Assembly: GCA_035295665.1 (NCBI GenBank)
Contig: DATGIQ010000697.1
Span: 1 to 12,524 of the forward strand
Length of the DNA stretch: 12,524 nt
Direction: 5' to 3'
From: DATGIQ01 sp035295665
GTDB taxonomy: Bacteria > Planctomycetota > Planctomycetia > Gemmatales > Gemmataceae
The notes under the pieces: generated by a model
Databases searched by the model: none
The model's input: the letters and a program-made list of their open reading frames with translations, nothing else
What the model was told of the DNA's origin: nothing
Shown: positions 8,674-12,524 of the stretch, piece by piece
How the letters are laid out: each line of letters begins with the position of its first letter
Position numbering within the stretch: position 1 is the stretch's first letter
Program-made: the position numbers and the translations under genes

Positions 8674-8702
8674 TTGACAGCGTCCCCGAGGTGACCTAGG
8701 GT
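8674..8702 (+). promoter_or_regulatory. Candidate sigma70-type promoter P1 for module 1
   Basis: TTGACA (8674-8679), 17-base spacer, TAGGGT (8697-8702). The -35 box is perfect, and the -10 box keeps the key first T, A and last T. It would give a leader of about 140 bases before the riboswitch. Confidence 0.35.
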
Positions 8703-8740
8703 TTGAGCAACGGCGAAGGATGCATGCGGCAATCAAGACT

Positions 8741-8769
8741 TTGACAAGGCCGCGATTGTGACTTAGGTT
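8741..8769 (+). promoter_or_regulatory. Candidate sigma70-type promoter P2 for module 1
   Basis: TTGACA (8741-8746), 17-base spacer, TAGGTT (8764-8769). Same architecture as the candidate 67 bases upstream. It would start transcription near 8776, about 75 bases before the aptamer, a plausible leader length. A third TTGACA at 8772-8777 has no -10 box at the right distance. Confidence 0.4.
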
Positions 8770-8847
8770 TCTTGACACGGTGACGGATGCCCGCAACACA
8801 CAGGAGTTTCCCTCCTGGGTGAAGGCGGAAAACGATGGGCATTATGA

Positions 8848-8949
8848 CTGTTCATCTTCGATAACGGCAAACCCGTCGCAAGGCGGGGACGCAAAGCCAT
8901 GGGCCCCACGTGGGTCGCCAGGCTACCGAAAAGAGTGAGCGGATTCCAT
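8848..8949 (+). repeat. Direct repeat copy 1 containing riboswitch
   Basis: 102-base segment repeated at 11308-11409 with one difference (G at 8935, C at 11395). Identity drops sharply at both ends, so the conserved unit is the riboswitch itself plus about 15 bases downstream. Confidence 0.95.
8851..8937 (+). ncRNA. Cyclic-di-GMP-I (GEMM-I) riboswitch, copy 1
   Basis: The conserved core is visible. GGCAAACC starts at 8866. Stem P2 (CCCGTC 8872-8877 with GGCGGG 8882-8887) is capped by a GCAA tetraloop (8878-8881). The hallmark GACGCAAAGCC ends at 8898. P3 spans about 8901-8919. The 3' CTACCG (8923-8928) closes P1, with CCG pairing to CGG at 8865-8867. The class binds cyclic di-GMP; a GEMM-Ib variant binds cGAMP. 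By my hand alignment to the known Vibrio Vc2 aptamer, the specificity base is G (about 8866), which favours c-di-GMP, but this needs a covariance model. It lies upstream of a 52-codon ORF and the metalloprotease, both on the same strand. Confidence 0.92.
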
Positions 8950-8958
8950 CGGCCCTGT

Positions 8959-8994
8959 GGGACCCGTCCTCGGCTATTTACGCGCTCGGGTCCT
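8959..8994 (+). promoter_or_regulatory. Expression-platform hairpin of riboswitch copy 1
   Basis: GGGACCCG (8959-8966) pairs with CGGGTCCT (8987-8994) as 8 bp (one G-T) around a 20-base loop, followed by CTTTGGTT. Copy 2 keeps the stem and loop length with a different loop sequence. It could be a weak intrinsic terminator. Alternatively its CTCTTT tail (8993-8998) could pair with the AGAGAG before the small ORF and hide that start. Confidence 0.6.
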
Positions 8995-9030
8995 CTTTGG
9001 TTGTCCCGTGGATCAGAGAGAAGAACACCC

Positions 9031-9189
9031 ATGCGTCGCCTACGCCAACATATCCAGCAATTCTCGAATCCGGAATTTCATTTCCGACCTCAGGGAAGAC
9101 TCCTCACGCACACCCACGAACGGAACGCGCGAGCGGCTCGGTCAACCGGGCACATCGGCTGGTGTGCACCCGTAGAAGCGAACGCATAA
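9031..9189 (+). CDS. Small ORF of 52 codons downstream of riboswitch 1, function unknown
   Basis: ATG at 9031 sits after AGAGAGAAGAAC, in the position held by the pilin ATG in module 2. The predicted peptide (MRRLRQHIQQF..., 52 residues) is basic, has no membrane helix and no domain I recognise. Its first 11 residues match the pilin leader of module 2 in Leu4 and Phe11 and in basic character, so it could be a degraded or replaced pilin gene, or a regulatory leader peptide. It ends 44 bases before the protease start. No frame in this stretch gives a pilin-like hydrophobic segment, so a simple frameshift does not explain it. Confidence 0.35.
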   Translation: MRRLRQHIQQFSNPEFHFRPQGRLLTHTHERNARAARSTGHIGWCAPVEANA

Positions 9190-9220
9190 GTATTGATTCC
9201 GTCCAGCAGGCTACCTCGCG

Positions 9221-9225
9221 AAGGA
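9221..9225 (+). promoter_or_regulatory. Ribosome binding site of metalloprotease 1
   Basis: AAGGA, 8 bases before ATG 9234. The same AAGGAA(A)CAG(A/C)GA-ATGAG arrangement precedes metalloprotease 2, which fixes both starts. Confidence 0.7.
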
Positions 9226-9233
9226 AACAGAGA

Positions 9234-11219
9234 ATGAGCATCCGTGTAATCTTCAAAAATCTGTTGCACAAGTCGGCCCCCCGCTCCTCGTCCCGCTCTG
9301 TTCGCCGGCAGTCCAATCTCCAACTGGAGGCCCTGGAGACACGGCTGGTGCCCTACAGTATCTCGGGCGATGCTTGGCCCAGTCCTCAGCTGATCACCCT
9401 GAGCTTCATGCCCGACGGTACGAATATGGGCGGCGTCCAGAGCAACCTGTTCGCCACTTTCAACGCCAAATTTGGCACGCCGTCGGTCTGGCAGAACCAG
9501 TTCCTCAAAGCTGCCCAAGTGTGGGCGCAGCAGACGAACATTAACTTCGCCGTTGTTCCCGACAGCGGTGCGGATGTGGGCTCGGGCAACTATCAGCAGG
9601 GTGATCCGAGCATGGGCGACATCCGCATCGGCGCTTTCAATTTCGGCAGCAGCACCTTGGCGATGGCGTATATGCCGCCGCCGGCGGACAACTATTCCCT
9701 GGCGGGCGACATCGCCTTCGATTCGGGGCAGGTCTTCAACATCAACCAAACCTTCGATCTCTTTACCGTGGCGGCGCATGAGATCGGCCATTCGCTCGGA
9801 CTGTACGAAAGCAGCCTCACCAGCGCTGTGATGTACCAAACGTATTTGTCGAAGTTCACGGCCCTGGGCAGCGACGATATCTCTGGCATCCGCTCCATTT
9901 ACGGTGGGGCGCGTTCCTACGATGCCTTCGGCGGCACCAACAACAGCCTCGCCAACGCCACGAATTTGACCGGCCTTATCGATTCGAACTCGACCGTCTT
10001 GGAGACCGGCCTCGATATCACGAACACGTCGCAGAAGGAATACTTCACGATCACTGCTCCGGCCACGACGACCGGCACCATGACGGTCAGCGTTCAGAGC
10101 AGCGGCTTGAGCTTGCTGTCCCCGAGCCTCACGGTTTACAACTCCAGTCAGACCCAGGTTGGCTATGTATCGGGTGCAGGTCAATACGGCACCACTTTGA
10201 CCCTCAACATCACCGGTGTGACCCCAGGCCAGCAGTTCTACGTCAAGGTGGGCGGAGCCGACACGACGGCGTTCAGCACCGGGCACTACGCCTTGACGTT
10301 TGCCTTTGCCGGCATCGCCCCGCAGCCGGTGCCCCTGCCGAACACACAGGTGCTCAACGGTAGCCCCATTAGCGGCAGCGGCGGCCAAGCCATGAATCGA
10401 CTTCTTGTCCAAGGGGCAGTGGCTCAAGAAGGTAACAATTCCCAGGGCAACAATTCCCAGGGCAACAATTCCCAAGCCGGCCCTGCATCGGGCGGAGATG
10501 CAGGCGATGTCCTGCAGAGTGCTGCCGGGCAATTCGATTTCATGGAGCCCGGCAGTCCGAACCAGATGTTTGTGGCCCAGGCCTACCAGGACCTGCTCGA
10601 CCGGCCGGTTGATTCCTCGGGGCTGCAATCGTGGAGCGGGGCTCTCGACGCCGGCACTCTCACCCGCAACCAGGTCGTACAGGGAATCGAGAACAGCTTG
10701 GAGGGCCGGACCCTCGCCGTCAACAATGCGTATCAACAGATCCTCGGCCGACAAGCCGACACGAATGGCCTGAACAACTTTGTGCAGTTCCTTCAGAATG
10801 GCGGCACGTTGCAACAACTCAACGCCATTTTGGCCAGCAGCCCGGAATTCCAGAATGATGCCCAGGCTCAGAACACCACGACCGGGCTGACCACGGCGAA
10901 TGAGAAAACGGTCGATTTCCTGTTCCAAAAAGTTCTGGACCGCACCGCCGATTCCAGCGGTCTGGCTAGCTTTAGCACCGCCCTCGACAATGGCACCACG
11001 CCCTTGATGGTGGCCTCAGCAGTGGTCTTCAGTGCGGAGGCCGACGCCGATCTTGTGAATGGTTTCTATACGAGGTTTTTGAAGCGTTCGGCGGACAGTG
11101 CCGGCCTCCAACAGTTCACACAAGCGCTTGGCAATGGCGGCGATGTTGAGGCCGTCGTGGCGGGGATCGTGGGCTCGAACGAATACTTCGGGCTGACCCA
11201 GGCTCCCTCCCAATCGTGA
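9234..11219 (+). CDS. Exported matrixin-like metalloprotease homolog with PPC and DUF4214-like repeats
   Basis: 661 residues from ATG 9234 (an open frame extends back to 8910 but runs through the riboswitch). Layout: basic N-terminus (1-29); the planctomycete exported-protein motif LEALETRLVP (31-40); a matrixin-like metalloprotease domain (about 45-225) with HEIGHSLGLYE (182-192) and a Met-turn SAVM (Met200); a PPC-like beta domain (about 265-358); a low-complexity linker with three GNNSQ units (about 400-414); four DUF4214-like helical repeats (about 445-655, each with an xDxxGLxxF/W signature). In matrixins the third zinc ligand is His at HExxHxxGxxH; here it is Glu192. The protein may bind zinc differently or be an inactive, binding-only homolog. 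The repeat modules are typical of surface and adhesin proteins. Expected location: cell surface or secreted, under riboswitch control. Confidence 0.88.
   Translation: MSIRVIFKNLLHKSAPRSSSRSVRRQSNLQLEALETRLVPYSISGDAWPSPQLITLSFMPDGTNMGGVQSNLFATFNAKFGTPSVWQNQFLKAAQVWAQQTNINFAVVPDSGADVGSGNYQQGDPSMGDIRIGAFNFGSSTLAMAYMPPPADNYSLAGDIAFDSGQVFNINQTFDLFTVAAHEIGHSLGLYESSLTSAVMYQTYLSKFTALGSDDISGIRSIYGGARSYDAFGGTNNSLANATNLTGLIDSNSTVLETGLDITNTSQKEYFTITAPATTTGTMTVSVQSSGLSLLSPSLTVYNSSQTQVGYVSGAGQYGTTLTLNITGVTPGQQFYVKVGGADTTAFSTGHYALTFAFAGIAPQPVPLPNTQVLNGSPISGSGGQAMNRLLVQGAVAQEGNNSQGNNSQGNNSQAGPASGGDAGDVLQSAAGQFDFMEPGSPNQMFVAQAYQDLLDRPVDSSGLQSWSGALDAGTLTRNQVVQGIENSLEGRTLAVNNAYQQILGRQADTNGLNNFVQFLQNGGTLQQLNAILASSPEFQNDAQAQNTTTGLTTANEKTVDFLFQKVLDRTADSSGLASFSTALDNGTTPLMVASAVVFSAEADADLVNGFYTRFLKRSADSAGLQQFTQALGNGGDVEAVVAGIVGSNEYFGLTQAPSQS
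10431..10475 (+). repeat. Tandem repeat of a 15-base unit (GNNSQ) x3
   Basis: Three copies of a 15-base unit (about GGCAACAATTCCCAG) at 10431, 10446 and 10461, differing at only two bases in all. It encodes GNNSQ x3 in the linker between the PPC-like and DUF4214-like parts of metalloprotease 1. Confidence 0.9.
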
Positions 11220-11307
11220 AACAAGAGATGGAGTGACGAGGCAGTGGTTGCCTCCCTCCGGCGAAATTCGGGAAGCTTTAACGTAGGAGTGATGTTCTAG
11301 CGTAGGG

Positions 11308-11409
11308 CTGTTCATCTTCGATAACGGCAAACCCGTCGCAAGGCGGGGACGCAAAGCCATGGGCCCCACGTGGGTCGCCAGGCTACCGAAAAGACTGAGC
11401 GGATTCCAT
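11308..11409 (+). repeat. Direct repeat copy 2 containing riboswitch
   Basis: Second copy of the 102-base repeat of 8848-8949, offset 2460 bases, 101 of 102 bases identical. Confidence 0.95.
11311..11397 (+). ncRNA. Cyclic-di-GMP-I (GEMM-I) riboswitch, copy 2
   Basis: Same core as copy 1: GCAA tetraloop P2, GACGCAAAGCC, P3 and CTACCG closing. The only difference (C at 11395) lies just outside P1. It follows the metalloprotease 1 stop by about 90 bases and controls the pilin and metalloprotease 2 genes. I found no convincing promoter in 11220-11307, so the transcript may come partly from read-through of module 1. Confidence 0.92.
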
Positions 11410-11417
11410 TTCCTTGT

Positions 11418-11453
11418 GGGACCCGTCCTGGTCTTTCTCCATGTCCGGGTCCT
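11418..11453 (+). promoter_or_regulatory. Expression-platform hairpin of riboswitch copy 2
   Basis: GGGACCCG (11418-11425) pairs with CGGGTCCT (11446-11453) around a 20-base loop that is unlike the loop of copy 1. The following CTCTTC (11452-11457) is exactly complementary to GAAGAG (11479-11484) in the pilin ribosome site region, which allows a translation switch. The T tract is short, so termination is less obvious here. Confidence 0.6.
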
Positions 11454-11475
11454 CTTCAGCAATCGGATAGCTTCG

Positions 11476-11480
11476 AAGGA
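11476..11480 (+). promoter_or_regulatory. Ribosome binding site of the Flp pilin
   Basis: AAGGA, 9 bases before ATG 11490; it overlaps a GAAGAG that is complementary to the hairpin tail. Confidence 0.65.
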
Positions 11481-11489
11481 AGAGAACCC

Positions 11490-11675
11490 ATGCACAGTCT
11501 CAAACGGCAACTCAGAATCTTCCTCCAACGAGAGGATGGCCCGACAACATTCGAATACGCAGTGATGCTGGCCCTGATCGTTTCGGTCTGCGTCAGTGCG
11601 GTAACCAGTCTGGGCACCAAGACGACCCAACCGTTACCAACGGTAAGCAACGCCCTCAAAGCCGGCAGTTCGTAA
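11490..11675 (+). CDS. Flp/type IVb pilin-like prepilin
   Basis: 61 residues. Type IVb (Flp) pilins are cut by a prepilin peptidase and assembled by a Tad system into adhesive pili. Seen: a basic leader ending REDG (14-17), then PTTFEY with the cleavage after Gly17 and the conserved Glu at +5 (Glu22) and Tyr at +6. A hydrophobic helix follows (about 25-41, VMLALIVSVCVSAVTSLG), then a short polar tail. Length and layout match Flp pilins. An open frame continues back to 11370 but runs through the riboswitch, so ATG 11490 with its AAGGA site is the start. No tad genes lie in the window, so the assembly machinery is elsewhere or the protein has been co-opted. The metalloprotease 2 gene follows after 56 bases. 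Confidence 0.88.
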   Translation: MHSLKRQLRIFLQREDGPTTFEYAVMLALIVSVCVSAVTSLGTKTTQPLPTVSNALKAGSS

Positions 11676-11718
11676 GCACGGCCGTAGCCGACGGTTTGCC
11701 CCCCGACCCTTGCTCTGT

Positions 11719-11724
11719 AAAGGA
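11719..11724 (+). promoter_or_regulatory. Ribosome binding site of metalloprotease 2
   Basis: AAAGGA, 7 bases before ATG 11732, matching the site before metalloprotease 1. Confidence 0.7.
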
Positions 11725-11731
11725 ACAGCGA

Positions 11732-12524
11732 ATGAGATTCCCGTTCTCGTTGACGAACTTCTTTCATAGGTCCCCCCGCCCCCGACATCGTGCACCGGCA
11801 CGGCGGCCCTCTCTCCATTTGGAGGCGCTGGAAACACGTCTGGTGCCGTACAACGTTTCCGGATATGCCTGGCCCCATCCGCAGCTCGTGACGCTGAGTT
11901 TTGTGCCGGACGGTACCAACCTGGGTGGAGTCAACAGCAATCTCTTCGCCGCCTTCGACGCCAAGTTCGGCTCGACGGCTACGTGGCAGAACCAGATCCT
12001 CAAGGCGGCGCAGGTATGGGCCCAGCAGACCAACCTCAACTTCAGTCTCGTCCCCGACAGCGGGGCCGATATTGGCTCGGGGAATTATCAGCAAGGGGAT
12101 CCCGGATTCGGCGATATTCGCATCGGCGGCTTCAATTTCAACAGCAGCAGCCTGGCGATGGCCTATTTGCCGCCGTCGATCAACAATTATTCTGTTGCCG
12201 GCGACATCGCCTTCAATACCGGCCAGACATTCAACATCGGCTCGACGTATGATCTGTTCACCGTGGCCACGCATGAGATTGGCCACGCACTCGGCTTGCT
12301 CCACAGCGATACGGCCGGAGCAGTCATGTATGCGACGTACAGCACCAAGATGACCGGGCTCAGCCTGGACGACACGGCAGCGATCCGAAACGTTTACAGC
12401 AACAACAACCCGCGTTCGGCAGATGCATTCTACGCCAGCATGTCCAATGGCAGCTTCTCGGCGGCTGCGGATATCACGTCGCAGATTAACGCGACGTCAC
12501 AGACCGCCCAGTTGACCAATTTGG
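11732..12524 (+). CDS. Exported matrixin-like metalloprotease, C-terminus cut by window edge
   Basis: 264 residues are visible. Basic N-terminus rich in Arg and His (1-29), planctomycete motif LEALETRLVP (30-39), and a matrixin-like domain (about 44-225) with intact HEIGHALGLLH (181-191: His181, Glu182, His185, His191) and Met-turn GAVM. The domain is about 70 percent identical to metalloprotease 1 by eye (e.g. the shared block SGNYQQGDP followed by GDIRIG), so the two are paralogs from a tandem duplication. Unlike protease 1 it keeps the full zinc triad and should be active. The last residues visible resemble the start of the linker to the PPC-like domain of protease 1. Whether DUF4214-like repeats follow cannot be seen. 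It follows the pilin gene and riboswitch 2. Confidence 0.87.
   Translation, partial: MRFPFSLTNFFHRSPRPRHRAPARRPSLHLEALETRLVPYNVSGYAWPHPQLVTLSFVPDGTNLGGVNSNLFAAFDAKFGSTATWQNQILKAAQVWAQQTNLNFSLVPDSGADIGSGNYQQGDPGFGDIRIGGFNFNSSSLAMAYLPPSINNYSVAGDIAFNTGQTFNIGSTYDLFTVATHEIGHALGLLHSDTAGAVMYATYSTKMTGLSLDDTAAIRNVYSNNNPRSADAFYASMSNGSFSAAADITSQINATSQTAQLTNL

Larger units (their letters stand above)
8562..8847. other. Divergent intergenic region between TPR gene and riboswitch
   Basis: 286 bases with no convincing ORF. It must hold promoters for both directions. On the plus strand it contains three exact TTGACA hexamers (8674, 8741 and 8772). I see no clear terminator, tRNA or repeat. Confidence 0.6.

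Noticed and set aside
6405..8699. Long plus-strand open frame of 764 codons opposite the TPR gene
   Set aside because: It lies antisense to a gene with clear TPR and HELVH motifs, its protein has no recognisable domain, and such open antisense frames are common in GC-rich DNA.
8910..9233. N-terminal extension of metalloprotease 1 back to an ATG in the riboswitch
   Set aside because: It would code through the aptamer and hairpin, the extension has no homology, and the ATG at 9234 has a ribosome site shared with the paralog.
9090..10928. Minus-strand open frame of 612 codons opposite metalloprotease 1
   Set aside because: The plus-strand gene has recognisable domains and a ribosome site; this frame shows neither and is a GC-rich shadow.
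11220..11307. Terminator or promoter between metalloprotease 1 and riboswitch 2
   Set aside because: I found no stem followed by a T tract and no -35/-10 pair at proper spacing, so I do not call either.
8848..11409. Repeat pair as ends of a transposon or CRISPR-like array
   Set aside because: The repeats are direct, match a known riboswitch core, and there are no transposase genes, target duplications or regular short spacers.
11370..11489. Longer start for the pilin inside riboswitch 2
   Set aside because: It would translate the aptamer; the ATG at 11490 has an AAGGA site and gives a normal prepilin leader.

Overview
The window looks like chromosomal DNA of a planctomycete, probably near the Gemmataceae. 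The main clue is the N-terminal motif LEALETRLVP on two exported-type proteins, a hallmark of planctomycete extracellular proteins. High GC, large TPR and membrane proteins of unknown role, and DUF4214-type repeats fit this. The assignment is an inference from style, not a database match.

Left part (1-8561, all minus strand). Six genes are read right to left with gaps of only about 26-75 bases, so they could form one operon. In transcription order they are: a secreted TPR protein with a gluzincin-type peptidase domain; a small MazG-like nucleotide pyrophosphohydrolase with a cysteine-rich tail; a 779-residue exported membrane protein with a GATase-like domain; an ABC-2 type ATPase; an APH-fold small-molecule kinase; and an enolase that runs off the left edge. 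The ABC ATPase has no ABC-2 permease beside it, so the two-helix membrane protein or a distant gene must supply that part. The enolase has Asp where the catalytic Glu of the QEF motif is expected.

Middle (8562-9030). This is a divergent intergenic region. It holds a series of TTGACA boxes on the plus strand and then a c-di-GMP-I (GEMM-I) riboswitch.

Right part (8848-12524, all plus strand). This is the most interesting part: a tandem duplication of a regulated module. Each copy starts with a nearly identical GEMM-I riboswitch (102 bases, one difference, 2460 bases apart). A conserved 20-nt-loop hairpin with an unrelated loop follows, then a small ORF, then a matrixin-like metalloprotease with the LEALETRLVP motif. 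In copy 2 the small ORF is a clear Flp/type IVb pilin. In copy 1 it is an unrelated-looking 52-codon ORF. Protease 1 ends in a PPC-like domain, a GNNSQ repeat linker and four DUF4214-like repeats. Its third zinc ligand (HExxHxxGxxH) is replaced by Glu. Protease 2 keeps all three His and is cut by the right edge. The natural reading is that c-di-GMP controls surface functions (pilus, surface protease, adhesion) through RNA switches placed in front of duplicated operons.
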